Positions 54,481 to 63,382 of a DNA stretch of 64,000 nucleotides are shown here, piece after piece; position 1 is the stretch's first letter, and the number at the start of each line of letters is the position of its first letter. The position numbers were made by a program, and so were the translations under genes. This DNA comes from Planctomycetota bacterium. Its GTDB lineage: Bacteria > Planctomycetota > Phycisphaerae > UBA1845. The notes below the pieces were generated by a model, which was not told the DNA's origin, ran no database searches, and saw only the letters and a list, made by a program, of their open reading frames with translations. The stretch is taken from contig JAJRWX010000087.1 of the NCBI GenBank assembly GCA_024276605.1, positions 1-64,000 on the forward strand, in the 5' to 3' direction.

Positions 54481-54526
54481 AAAAAAAAGGCCGCATGGTT
54501 GCCGTGTAAGGCAATACCTCGCGGCC
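54481..54526 (-). terminator. Rho-independent terminator after the cluster II pilin gene
   Basis: On the minus strand GGCCGC (54526-54521) pairs with GCGGCC (54494-54489), with inner base pairs around GGTATTGCC/GGCAACC, followed by eight T residues (54488-54481). It ends transcription of the pilin gene at 54640-55128. Confidence 0.85.
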
Positions 54527-54639
54527 ATTCGGACGTATCGCCCTATTTCGATGTACCTTACCGATCTATAAGAATCTACACCATCTCATTCGCATAAATT
54601 CACAAGTTGATTGATTAGAATGTTTACTAATCGTGTGTA

Positions 54640-55128
54640 CTAATAATCGCTGTAGTTGATTGAGTTATCATCGGCTAGTAATGAATTTGCGACGATGGAG
54701 CCTTTGTCGGTACTATAAATCCATCCCTCACCAGTACCCACTGAAGTTGCATCCGGTACGGGAACCCCTGTAGTAATAATGATCAGTGAGCTACCTTTGT
54801 TTTCACCAACCGAGAGCGGAGGAAACCCGGAACGCAAATACGGGCCGTAATCGACACCTGCATTACCCATAAAATCGGTTGTCTCTATCAATTTCGTTTC
54901 GATGATAGCTTGCGACGCACCATCGGGAAACACACCGCCATGCTCAGCAGCATACATATCAATGGCATTACGTAACCCCGCCAGGCTGGCGCGCAACGCC
55001 GCGTCACCGGCCCCTTTAGCACCGCGACTGATTCGTGGAACTGCTACAGCCGCAATGACGCCAATGATGACGACCACGATAACCAATTCAACCAAACTGA
55101 AACCGTTAACTCTTTTCGTTTTTTTCAT
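54640..55128 (-). CDS. Type IV pilin, cluster II
   Basis: 162 residues, ordinary pilin size. Leader MKKTKRVNG then FSLVELVIVVVIIGVIAAVA, with the canonical Gly at -1, the only cluster pilin here with it. The globular region has NAIDMYAAEHGGVFPDG and YGPYLRSGFPPLS. By size, position beside the assembly genes and a private terminator it is a candidate major pilin of cluster II, but expression was not assessed. Confidence 0.93.
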   Translation of the reverse strand: MKKTKRVNGFSLVELVIVVVIIGVIAAVAVPRISRGAKGAGDAALRASLAGLRNAIDMYAAEHGGVFPDGASQAIIETKLIETTDFMGNAGVDYGPYLRSGFPPLSVGENKGSSLIIITTGVPVPDATSVGTGEGWIYSTDKGSIVANSLLADDNSINYSDY

Positions 55129-55274
55129 TGTTATATTCTCTTCTGCGGAGAAACCATTTCGTTACGTAACCTGAAGGATGATCGTTTTTGTATCGAAGCC
55201 CCTCCCTATCAGCCTACGAAACAAGTCGGCGATAAGCCAACCTGCTCAAATATCGTCTGCCTTCGCGCTAAGGT

Positions 55275-55829
55275 TTAATCATGTAAAAGTGAAGACATGG
55301 TTATCACACGTAGTGTCGCGTTCCCGTCAGTACAATGAAATCGTGCGATATTATCCGTCAATTTATCTAACTTGCACCCATCTATCGTCTGCCCGAATTG
55401 CACCCAACGTCCGTTAACAATAGCCACACGAAATTCCGGACTTAATAGTACGGCATCAAGTGTGTATGTAGATTCAAACGTCAGATAATCAGCCTTGTGT
55501 ATTATTTCTCGTTTCCCATTCCTTGTTCCTAACGGTGCACTATTTTGTCCAACGGTTGTTCGTTGATTGCGCAATGACGGGGGCGTAAAATAATCGACAA
55601 ACTTCCCAGGCATGGATACCTGTACGATGCGCGGGAATGGAAGTTCAGGAATACCACCATTAACTTCGTTCTCATCATTCATCAAGACCGACTCGGCTAA
55701 ACGAGAAGACGTCGTCATGAAGGCTTCTGCAGTATCGGGTTCGTATCCCACCATAAAACGGTCAATGCACAATGCCAAAACACCACACAACATGATCATG
55801 ATGTACATACGCTTTCGTCTTGGATTCAT
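55275..55829 (-). CDS. PilP/MshK-like alignment-complex protein
   Basis: 184 residues. One N-terminal transmembrane segment (about residues 8-25) is followed by a linker. The C-terminal domain reads LDAVLLSPEFRVAIVNGRWV and QFGQTIDGCKLDKLTDN, reminiscent of the HR/PilP domain that contacts a secretin. No lipobox is evident. Its ATG overlaps the PilO-like stop (ATGA), placing it last in the PilM-N-O-P order. The assignment is by position plus weak pattern. Confidence 0.7.
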   Translation of the reverse strand: MNPRRKRMYIMIMLCGVLALCIDRFMVGYEPDTAEAFMTTSSRLAESVLMNDENEVNGGIPELPFPRIVQVSMPGKFVDYFTPPSLRNQRTTVGQNSAPLGTRNGKREIIHKADYLTFESTYTLDAVLLSPEFRVAIVNGRWVQFGQTIDGCKLDKLTDNIARFHCTDGNATLRVITMSSLLHD

Positions 55830-56422
55830 GACGTGCTATCCGTTGGTTGATCGTCGTCCGTCGTATTCGCTGAGAACATGCTGATTGTAAACTTCGCATG
55901 ACGCTCCAAAGTAGATGTACCGCGACTGCTACCTTGGGCCAATGAAAAATACCCTATATCCGCCCAATAGGAACTCTGCTCGATAGCTTCGAAAAATGTA
56001 AGAATAGACTGTAAAGATCCTGATACTTCAAACTGAGATCGTTGCTCGACCAAGCCGGGATATTCCGTAGCGACCATCGGCACCTGACTTTGAACTGTCA
56101 CGCCGGCTTTGATCGCCATGGATGTTAAATCTCGAAAGTATGAACCTATGGGGAATTGATCCGGCAACGTACCCTGCTGAGCCAAATCGGCAGTCTGCTT
56201 TTTGATCTTAGCCTGAACTGCAGACTCGGCCACTTGATACCTTGCCAGAGATTGTCGCGTACGCGCTAATTCCTTTCTTATCTCAGTCAATTCTTGTCCG
56301 GAACGATCAACATAAGTGATTATCAGCCATATCGCGACGCAGGCTAGTAAAGCTACCATGGCGCCACAAGCCAGGTCCACACCCCAAATCGACCATTGTG
56401 TATTACCACGCCTCGTCACCAT
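55826..56422 (-). CDS. pilO: PilO-like assembly protein
   Basis: About 198 residues: N-terminal transmembrane segment (VALLACVAIWLIITYV), a coiled-coil linker (about residues 45-85), then a PilO-type domain with TSMAIKAGVTVQSQ and FEVSGSLQSILTFFEAIEQ. It pairs with PilN in the inner-membrane alignment complex. The ATG at 56422 overlaps the PilN stop by seven bases (ATGGTGA). Confidence 0.85.
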   Translation of the reverse strand: MVTRRGNTQWSIWGVDLACGAMVALLACVAIWLIITYVDRSGQELTEIRKELARTRQSLARYQVAESAVQAKIKKQTADLAQQGTLPDQFPIGSYFRDLTSMAIKAGVTVQSQVPMVATEYPGLVEQRSQFEVSGSLQSILTFFEAIEQSSYWADIGYFSLAQGSSRGTSTLERHAKFTISMFSANTTDDDQPTDSTS

Positions 56423-57036
56423 GCGCACAACACCTCAAACTGAAAATAAGAACCATCAAACACATCTTGACGACGCGAATGGATTAATGAAACGGATTCA
56501 AATATACCACTTGTTTTCAATCGTCCAACCAACTCATGAGGCTCACCAGGCTGAGCTGTGTATCCCAAAATTCTGAGCTTTCTGGCTGCATCAATAGTGA
56601 CCACCTCGATTAACTTTTGGTTTTGATCCGCCTGTATCCTGGCTGATTGGGTCCGACGCACAATTGAAGGCGTAGTAGGATCCGTGCTAACGGATGTTAG
56701 CCATGCAGACTTGGGTAAGCTTTGCCCAATGAGCGCAAGCACACGTGACCACGCGCGCTTCCTACGTAATGCATCAGCCCGCCTCTTTTGTTCCTGAAGT
56801 TGTAAACTCTTTGTTCTGGCTTGATTTAATTGTTGTTGTGATAACGCCACTTGACTTACAAGCTGCTGAGTTTGTGCCTCCAGCTCACTTGCCTCGGCTT
56901 GCTGACTGAGTGTCATCCACAACATCACCGCTACGCCGATGGAGGCGGTTGCCAGGGGGGCAAGCCATCTTCGTAAATGATGGCGACGCAACTGTCGTGC
57001 AAGAATATGTGCGGGTATGAGATTGATTATAGCCAT
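56416..57036 (-). CDS. pilN: PilN-like assembly protein
   Basis: About 206 residues. The N-terminus IINLIPAH contains the INLIP peptide that binds PilM in characterised systems. A transmembrane segment (about residues 25-45) is followed by a coiled coil (QQAEASELEAQTQQLVSQ) and a ferredoxin-like C-terminal domain. The ATG at 57036 follows the PilM stop TAG by one base; earlier in-frame starts (57048, 57054) overlap pilM. Confidence 0.88.
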   Translation of the reverse strand: MAIINLIPAHILARQLRRHHLRRWLAPLATASIGVAVMLWMTLSQQAEASELEAQTQQLVSQVALSQQQLNQARTKSLQLQEQKRRADALRRKRAWSRVLALIGQSLPKSAWLTSVSTDPTTPSIVRRTQSARIQADQNQKLIEVVTIDAARKLRILGYTAQPGEPHELVGRLKTSGIFESVSLIHSRRQDVFDGSYFQFEVLCAW

Positions 57037-57037
57037 A

Positions 57038-58129
57038 CTATTGCTCATCCTCAATAGCTAAACCTACCGCCAATCCGATCATCTCTAACGGAAGATTATT
57101 AGCGCTACGAAATTGCAGTCGACAGCCCGGTGTATTCAGATAGGCGCTGGCCAATCGCGCCTCTATCCCTAGCCCTTGTGCAAGGAATTCGGAAACACCC
57201 CGTACGCACGCACCACACCCTACTAATACAAGGTCACCGGCTTCACGCTTTGGAAAACTGCTCAAAATATATTCGTAGGATCGCCCGACTTCAGAGGTTA
57301 AATCATGTAGATCACGACGCAAGTAGCTACCGATGATCGACGACAACTCGCTATCGTTTGACTCACCGGTAGACGAAGTACCACGATTAGACAGCGCTAC
57401 GCCATGATCAAACAGTTGTATACGCGCGGTATTTTCGCTGACACCCAACGCCGTAGCCACCGTGCTCACCCACGCCTTAACACCCGCACCTACGCTGCGC
57501 ACGAGAACAGGTACATGGTCTACATATACCACTAACCGTGATTGGCGCTGTCCAATATCTAAGACACCCCACACCGATGATGAAGGCCAGGCCTTGAGCA
57601 CATCCACAAAACGGCCCAACGCCGTCGGAGCGACATCCACTCTATGGCAAGTGTACCCAGCCTGTTCACACGCATGTAACACCTGCTCAATATACGTAGT
57701 CGGTGTTGCGACGCTCATGATGTTAGGCACGGGCACCAACGTATCCGGCAGCATCCAATAATTCAATTCCATCTGCTCATTCACGTTATTCGTCAGGCGA
57801 AGTGTTTCATCGGTGATGGCTTGTTGCATGGCGTCGCCATTTTGCGCTGCTATATCCAGCGCATGAAATTCCACCTCCGGACTACATAATCCAAAGACAA
57901 CCTTCTTCCCACGAAATCCAACGCTGGACAGCGCGTGCTTGAGCAACAGGGGGTCTACCATATTCTTCGAATCATGACCTTCACCACTTGGTAGATCAGT
58001 CCCAGCGACACCTATGATTTCAATGATGCCACGTCGGTATTGCACCTGGGCTACGCGAATAGCACTATCCCCAAGATCGAGACCGATCGCACTGGTCCGA
58101 ACGACTTTATTTGTGACCATTTTCAACAT
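57038..58129 (-). CDS. pilM: PilM actin-like assembly protein
   Basis: 363 residues, cytoplasmic actin-like fold. The first phosphate loop is SAIGLDLGDSAIRVAQV; the second appears as WGVLDIGQRQSRLVVYVD. The sequence TDETLRLTNNVNEQMELNYW matches the PilM family. It anchors PilN at the inner face of the membrane. It lies between pilC and pilN in the same direction. Confidence 0.92.
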   Translation of the reverse strand: MLKMVTNKVVRTSAIGLDLGDSAIRVAQVQYRRGIIEIIGVAGTDLPSGEGHDSKNMVDPLLLKHALSSVGFRGKKVVFGLCSPEVEFHALDIAAQNGDAMQQAITDETLRLTNNVNEQMELNYWMLPDTLVPVPNIMSVATPTTYIEQVLHACEQAGYTCHRVDVAPTALGRFVDVLKAWPSSSVWGVLDIGQRQSRLVVYVDHVPVLVRSVGAGVKAWVSTVATALGVSENTARIQLFDHGVALSNRGTSSTGESNDSELSSIIGSYLRRDLHDLTSEVGRSYEYILSSFPKREAGDLVLVGCGACVRGVSEFLAQGLGIEARLASAYLNTPGCRLQFRSANNLPLEMIGLAVGLAIEDEQ

Positions 58130-58153
58130 GCGCGTTACCCGATATCCTCGTCG

Positions 58154-59365
58154 TTAGATAGCTGAAGTAAGGTCAAACAATGGAACGAATAGAGACAAAG
58201 CGACGGCACCAACGACAACACCCATGCCAATGAGGATAATAGGTTCGATAAGTCGCGTGACGACATCGATCGTTTCGGTATTCGTCTCATCCAACATATC
58301 CGCAGAAAAAAGCATGGCTCCGTCAAGATTTCCACATTCTTCGCCCGTGCGTACCGACTGACACAAAAAGGGTTGTACTAGGCCGGAGGATTCCAAGGCA
58401 TAGCTAATCGACCCACCGGTTGTCACGGATTCTTCCAAATCTAAGAACAATTGTTGAAATGAGCGATTACGCGTGGAACCTTTGATCAATGCGATCGAGT
58501 CGAGCAAGCCTACTTTACTTTCCAGAAGCAATCCTAGGGTTCTAAACACGCCCCCCTGAATGATGCTTGATCGTAATTTTCCAACAATGGGTATGGACAA
58601 CTGAATATCGGCCAACCACTGTTTTCCTTTCTCAGATAAAATCAGCCAGGCGATCCCCGCCATGATGCCAAGCACACTTGCGAGCAAGATGGCCCACTCC
58701 GCACGAACCCATTGACCTATGGATAACATGGTTGCCGTGCTGGCCGGCACATCAACATCCAGTTGTATAAACATCTCAGCAAAACGAGGCATCACAAAGA
58801 GCATGAGGCCAAGTATGATATGAATACACATAAAAATGAGCAGCGTAGGATAGGCTAACGCCCCGATGATTTTTTTTCTCATCGCACGACGTTTTCCAAC
58901 AATGCCGGCTAAACGATCAAACATTTTCGGCAACGTGGCGCTAGCTTCCCCAGCAGCTACGATGGCACAAAAAAACGCATCAAAGGAGCTGGGGTGCTTC
59001 CTAAACGCTTCTGTCAGCGTTAATCCTTCTTCCAAATCCAAGGCAATGTTGCTGAGTAGATTCTTCTGCTGTTCATTACTCATTTGTTTGGCGATCGATC
59101 GTATCGCAGGTACCAAAGAGCTGCCGGAACGAAGGAGCATAGACATCTGGCGTGTGAAAATGGAAATCGTCTTAATGGGTAAACGCGTTTCTTTGGCGTC
59201 CTTCATTCGCAACGGAGTTGTCGTATCCTGGCCTAATCCACGACTTGCATCATTGAATGGGGCGCGCTGTGCAGTCATCTGAGCATTGCGAGTGACATTC
59301 GCGTCATCAGAACGTACCTGCGGTCCCTGCTCACTAGATCGAACGCCGGGTGTTACATCTATCAT
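58154..59365 (-). CDS. pilC: Type IV filament platform protein PilC/GspF, cluster II
   Basis: 403 residues. There is an N-terminal region of about 60 residues unlike cluster I's, then two GspF domains with transmembrane segments (LLIFMCIHIILGLMLFV; PIILIGMGVVVGAVALSLFV). The first GspF domain begins with IFTRQMSMLLRSGSSLVPAI. The ATG overlaps the PilB stop (ATGA). It is the platform for the cluster II filament. Confidence 0.95.
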   Translation of the reverse strand: MIDVTPGVRSSEQGPQVRSDDANVTRNAQMTAQRAPFNDASRGLGQDTTTPLRMKDAKETRLPIKTISIFTRQMSMLLRSGSSLVPAIRSIAKQMSNEQQKNLLSNIALDLEEGLTLTEAFRKHPSSFDAFFCAIVAAGEASATLPKMFDRLAGIVGKRRAMRKKIIGALAYPTLLIFMCIHIILGLMLFVMPRFAEMFIQLDVDVPASTATMLSIGQWVRAEWAILLASVLGIMAGIAWLILSEKGKQWLADIQLSIPIVGKLRSSIIQGGVFRTLGLLLESKVGLLDSIALIKGSTRNRSFQQLFLDLEESVTTGGSISYALESSGLVQPFLCQSVRTGEECGNLDGAMLFSADMLDETNTETIDVVTRLIEPIILIGMGVVVGAVALSLFVPLFDLTSAI

Positions 59366-61131
59366 GTAATATTCTCCACCCCAGCGCCGGTAGGATCACC
59401 CGCCTCCATGGCTTCCGAACGTGTGACGCGAACCACTTCTTCCAGTGTTGATTTTCCAGTTTCGACCAGGTCCAGCGCTTTCTCACGAAGCGTGCGCCAT
59501 CCTACCTGTTTGAGGTACATGCGGATTTCCTGTTCCGCCACTTCTGCTTGTACCATGCGCTTGAGTTCCGTATCCATCACCATAATTTCATAGATACCGA
59601 TACGCCCACGGAATCCACTGTTATTACATTCACGACAACCTTCTCCTTTTTGAAAAACTTCATTGGTGCGATGTTCCCACCCTACCTTTTCTAGAAGATT
59701 GCCTGCTGGGTAATACGAGGTACGACACGATGGACATATTTTTCTTGCCAGCCGTTGCGCCACGAAACCCAGCACGGACGAGCTTATCAAAAACGGCTCT
59801 ACGCCCATATCGAGCAAGCGCATGATCGCGCCAGGGCAATCATTGGTATGTAATGTGGATAGTACGAGGTGACCGGTAAGTGCCGCCTGTATGGCAATGC
59901 GCCCGGTTTCCCGGTCTCGTATCTCACCAACCATAACAACATCAGGGTCTTGTCGTAGAATCGATCGCAGCGCACGTACAAAAGATAGACCGATTGACTC
60001 ATTTACTTGAATCTGATTGATGAGCGGCAATTGATATTCAACAGGATCCTCGATCGTCGTAATGTTCGTGGCTTCATTGCGCAGTAAATCAAGTGAAGAA
60101 TATAGTGTCGTTGTTTTGCCACTTCCTGTAGGCCCGGTAACAAGCATCAAGCCGTAAGGGCTTCGAATCATGGCTTCAACCGCAATACGATCCTGACCAA
60201 GAAGACCAAGGTCTTCCAAATTAAAACTCAATTGAGATTTATCCAGGATACGCAATACGATTTTTTCCCCAAGCACAGTGGGCATGGAGGAAACACGCAA
60301 ATCAACCTCTCGACCATCTGCAATAATGTGGACACGTCCCTCTTGCGGTAATCGCTTTTCAGCAATGTCCATATGACCTATGACTTTAACACGTGAGACA
60401 ACCGCCGCATGCATACCCTTTGGCGGTCTAAGAATTTCTCGCAACTGCCCATCCACACGAATACGAATATGTGTGGCATCACGATCCGGCTCGATGTGTA
60501 TATCACTCGCTCCAGCTCTTAGCGCCGTCAGAATAGCCAGATTAACCAAGTTGACGACAGGACTTCCATCGACTATCTGGTCTAAGTCGGTAATCGGACC
60601 CTCATCAATCGCTTCGTGTTCCGAGATATGTATTTCACTTTCGTCCATAGAGGCGAGGAATGAATCAACATTAACCTCATCCGCCATGTATTTCTTTTGA
60701 TACTCCTGCAAATTTTCTTCGATCACGAGCACCGCACGAATCTGACATCCCGTTAAATTGCGTATGCGATCAAGCACAGGTAACGATTGTGGATCGACCA
60801 TAGCGACAGTCAATTCATCTTTGACTCGAAATAGCGGAAGTACACGCATGCGTTCTGCTTCCTCGCGCGGTAAACATTTCGCCACGGTAGGATCAATCAA
60901 ACCGTGCCTGAGTACGCACCCTTTGACATGTAGACGCTGCGATAATGCATCAACCAGCGCGCCAGCCGTAAGTGATCCTTCATCAACCAGCAACTCACCA
61001 ATGCGACCACCACTTTCTTCTTGGCGCGCAAGTGCCTCATTAAGTTGTTCCTGACTGATCAAACCGTCACGAATCAACTGCTCACCAAGTCGAATCACAG
61101 CAGATGTTTTAATCGTAGGCATAGGCACCAC
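59362..61131 (-). CDS. pilB: PilB/GspE-type assembly ATPase, cluster II
   Basis: 589 residues. The N-terminal MshEN-like region (about residues 13-75) contains RLGEQLIRDGLISQEQLNEA, a full match to the c-di-GMP-binding consensus, and RIGELLVDEGSLTAGALVDA, a near match. The ATPase domain has Walker A GPTGSGKTTTLYSSL and a Walker B-type segment around MVGEIRDRE, with zinc Cys pairs CPSC and CREC. It powers cluster II filament assembly. The start is GTG at 61131 or ATG at 61122. Confidence 0.95.
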   Translation of the reverse strand: MVPMPTIKTSAVIRLGEQLIRDGLISQEQLNEALARQEESGGRIGELLVDEGSLTAGALVDALSQRLHVKGCVLRHGLIDPTVAKCLPREEAERMRVLPLFRVKDELTVAMVDPQSLPVLDRIRNLTGCQIRAVLVIEENLQEYQKKYMADEVNVDSFLASMDESEIHISEHEAIDEGPITDLDQIVDGSPVVNLVNLAILTALRAGASDIHIEPDRDATHIRIRVDGQLREILRPPKGMHAAVVSRVKVIGHMDIAEKRLPQEGRVHIIADGREVDLRVSSMPTVLGEKIVLRILDKSQLSFNLEDLGLLGQDRIAVEAMIRSPYGLMLVTGPTGSGKTTTLYSSLDLLRNEATNITTIEDPVEYQLPLINQIQVNESIGLSFVRALRSILRQDPDVVMVGEIRDRETGRIAIQAALTGHLVLSTLHTNDCPGAIMRLLDMGVEPFLISSSVLGFVAQRLARKICPSCRTSYYPAGNLLEKVGWEHRTNEVFQKGEGCRECNNSGFRGRIGIYEIMVMDTELKRMVQAEVAEQEIRMYLKQVGWRTLREKALDLVETGKSTLEEVVRVTRSEAMEAGDPTGAGVENIT

Positions 61132-61161
61132 GCCGAAACGTTAAATCATGACGAACGGAAA

Positions 61162-61497
61162 TCACAAAAAGCTTTTTACGGCATCTTGCACTTCATTAAA
61201 CAAACGAAAATGGGACGTCGTCCCGGTTAGTTCAAATGCTTCGCGACAAATTTGTGGCACTTGTGCCAATTTCAACTCCTCAGCACGATCAGCTAATTCC
61301 TCGCTTACATCAACAAGTGTTTCCAATGCGATACTGTCCAGGTATGGCACTTGTTGTAGAGAAACGACGACACGAGGATTGGCCACCTCGAGTTTTTCGC
61401 GCAGGATGTGTCCAAAATGATGGGCATCGTCATCTACCAGAGGCCCAGTGGGCACGATAACATCTACGGTTCCCATTTTCAGTGAGTCGATCTTCAT
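61162..61497 (-). CDS. STAS-domain protein
   Basis: 111 residues. Pattern: KMGTVDVIVPTGPLVDDDAH then VVVSLQQVPYLDSIALETL, matching the STAS/anti-sigma-factor-antagonist fold, with the phosphorylatable-Ser position in YLDSIALE. It lies 30 bases upstream of the cluster II PilB gene and downstream of the signalling genes, so it may take part in a partner-switch controlling the filament or the kinase. Role inferred. Confidence 0.8.
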   Translation of the reverse strand: MKIDSLKMGTVDVIVPTGPLVDDDAHHFGHILREKLEVANPRVVVSLQQVPYLDSIALETLVDVSEELADRAEELKLAQVPQICREAFELTGTTSHFRLFNEVQDAVKSFL

Positions 61498-61686
61498 ATC
61501 GTATAATCCATCTACCTTTCGGCACCTACCATGCTCGATTCATCAAACTTACTTAGGGCAATCATCAAAACGATATAGCACTTCACACAAGATCAACCTA
61601 GGAAATGTCGCTTCCTACATGCCATAGATCATCTAAACCGGCGACCACATCGATCGTAAACCAAGAAAGAGTCAATCATGTAGGTA

Positions 61687-62988
61687 TTATCCCAATGGGC
61701 TACCTATGGAACCGGTTTCCCGTAAAAACTGTTCCGATTCATGTAATAACGCATACCAATCACGATCATCGTGGCTGAGGCGATCCCGCATGAGTGTAAT
61801 GAACGTCGCTGCCAACTTTGGATCGCACGTCTCACCCGCTTCGCTTTCGAGTATGGCCAACGCCTCTTGCCAGGAATATGCCGCTCGATATGAACGGTTA
61901 GATGTTAGCGCATCGAAAATATCCGCGATTTGAATAATTCGAGCTTGCAGTGGTATATCCTCACCCTTCAACCCAAAAGGATAACCCTTTCCGTTGTATT
62001 TTTCGTGATGATGCAATACACCCGGAAGCGCGCCGGCTAGTTTTGGTATTTCTTGAACGACTTGATAACTACGAACAGAGTGCTCTTTCATGTGGGTAAA
62101 TTCTTCATCCGTTAGTTTACCCTCCTTCTTAAGAACCTCATCACGAATACCAATTTTTCCTACATCGTGAAGCAAGGCACTCCACTGAAGCATTTGAAAT
62201 TCGTGATCCGTCAGATTCAAGCATCGCCCCAGCATCATCGAGAAAAATCCAACCCGAATGGAATGACCGGAAGTATATTCATCTTTTTGGTCAACAGCAT
62301 TGACCAATGCGCGTACCATCGATACCGATATTCCCCGCAATTCCAAAACAAGCCTTTGATTTCGTATGACATCTCCACAATAGTTACAAAGGGCCTCCAC
62401 CATCGTCATATCGCACGCCCGAAATGTGTTTTCCCCTCCACTTCGCGCTACGACAATCACGCAAACAAAATCGTTACCAGCCACGACCGGACCAACTAAT
62501 ACTTGAACTATATTGTTATCAGAATTACCGGTCGGCGCATCTGCTACGAGTACGCACATCTCCTTGGATGCGCGTTCAACAGTCTCGTCAATCCAACCCG
62601 GAATCGATTCAGCGCCCACATAGATCCGACCGAAATTATTCACTTGGTCCAAACCTACATATACGCCACAACCCACATAACTCCGACGAAGTCCATCCGC
62701 AAATACATCGAGCACCTGTGATTCGTCACAGGCAATGGATAATCGACGCGTAACCTCAAACACAACACCAAGCAGCTCATAAGACGCGAGCAATTCCTCA
62801 CCCATCCCAGCATGCTCATCAAGTACACTTTGCAAAGCATCCTGCACTACAGCGAAGGTCGTTTCGATACTGTCCGGGGATGTACCGTCCGTGATGGCGG
62901 TTTTCAACACCGCCAGCGCATCCCGAGCATCGCGCGGTTCTCGACAGGTAGTAACGGTACTATCTTGCTCACCGTTCAATCCGCACAC
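61687..62988 (-). CDS. GAF plus HD-GYP c-di-GMP phosphodiesterase
   Basis: 433 residues. The N-terminal ~215 residues are GAF-like (ELLGVVFEVTRRLSIACDES). The HD-GYP domain has LLHDVGKIGIRDEV, LHHHEKYNGKGYPFGL and RIIQIADIFDALTS; the catalytic set is complete. It overlaps the response regulator gene by 13 bases, so the two are co-translated. The first start is a GTG at 62988. Together they form a two-component-to-c-di-GMP module beside the filament genes. Confidence 0.93.
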   Translation of the reverse strand: MCGLNGEQDSTVTTCREPRDARDALAVLKTAITDGTSPDSIETTFAVVQDALQSVLDEHAGMGEELLASYELLGVVFEVTRRLSIACDESQVLDVFADGLRRSYVGCGVYVGLDQVNNFGRIYVGAESIPGWIDETVERASKEMCVLVADAPTGNSDNNIVQVLVGPVVAGNDFVCVIVVARSGGENTFRACDMTMVEALCNYCGDVIRNQRLVLELRGISVSMVRALVNAVDQKDEYTSGHSIRVGFFSMMLGRCLNLTDHEFQMLQWSALLHDVGKIGIRDEVLKKEGKLTDEEFTHMKEHSVRSYQVVQEIPKLAGALPGVLHHHEKYNGKGYPFGLKGEDIPLQARIIQIADIFDALTSNRSYRAAYSWQEALAILESEAGETCDPKLAATFITLMRDRLSHDDRDWYALLHESEQFLRETGSIGSPLG

Positions 62989-63371
62989 TCCGATTTTTCC
63001 GGTGCAGGTTGTTCATTTAAGAGTCGCATAATGTCATCTACAAGTCGTGATGGCGTAAATGGCTTGGCACGAAGATTCACATTCAAACCAGCCACTTGCT
63101 GCAGCAACTCCGATTGATCGCACCGCGCCGAGAGTAATATAATGGGCATCGTCATCTTGAATTCGTTACGCACGGCACGAACAAGTTGTAATCCATCTAT
63201 TTCCGGCATGTTCATATCCGTGATAAGAAGGTCAACAGGTTCTCCGCGCAGTTGAGCAATCGCTTGGGCACCATTTGTACAGTCAACGACATCGTAGCCA
63301 TGCCGCACAAGCCACATATGCATAATCCGAATGATGTGCGGTTCGTCTTCTGCTAGTAGTATTTTTGCCAT
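62976..63371 (-). CDS. Stand-alone response regulator receiver protein
   Basis: 131 residues, a single CheY-like receiver domain with no output domain. The acidic pair ED at 8-9, phospho-acceptor Asp52 in LLITDMNMPEIDG and the conserved Lys in RAKPF are present. It lies 11 bases after the histidine kinase gene and overlaps the HD-GYP gene, indicating a kinase-receiver-HD-GYP unit. Confidence 0.95.
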   Translation of the reverse strand: MAKILLAEDEPHIIRIMHMWLVRHGYDVVDCTNGAQAIAQLRGEPVDLLITDMNMPEIDGLQLVRAVRNEFKMTMPIILLSARCDQSELLQQVAGLNVNLRAKPFTPSRLVDDIMRLLNEQPAPEKSECAD

Positions 63372-63382
63372 TTTATAATTCC

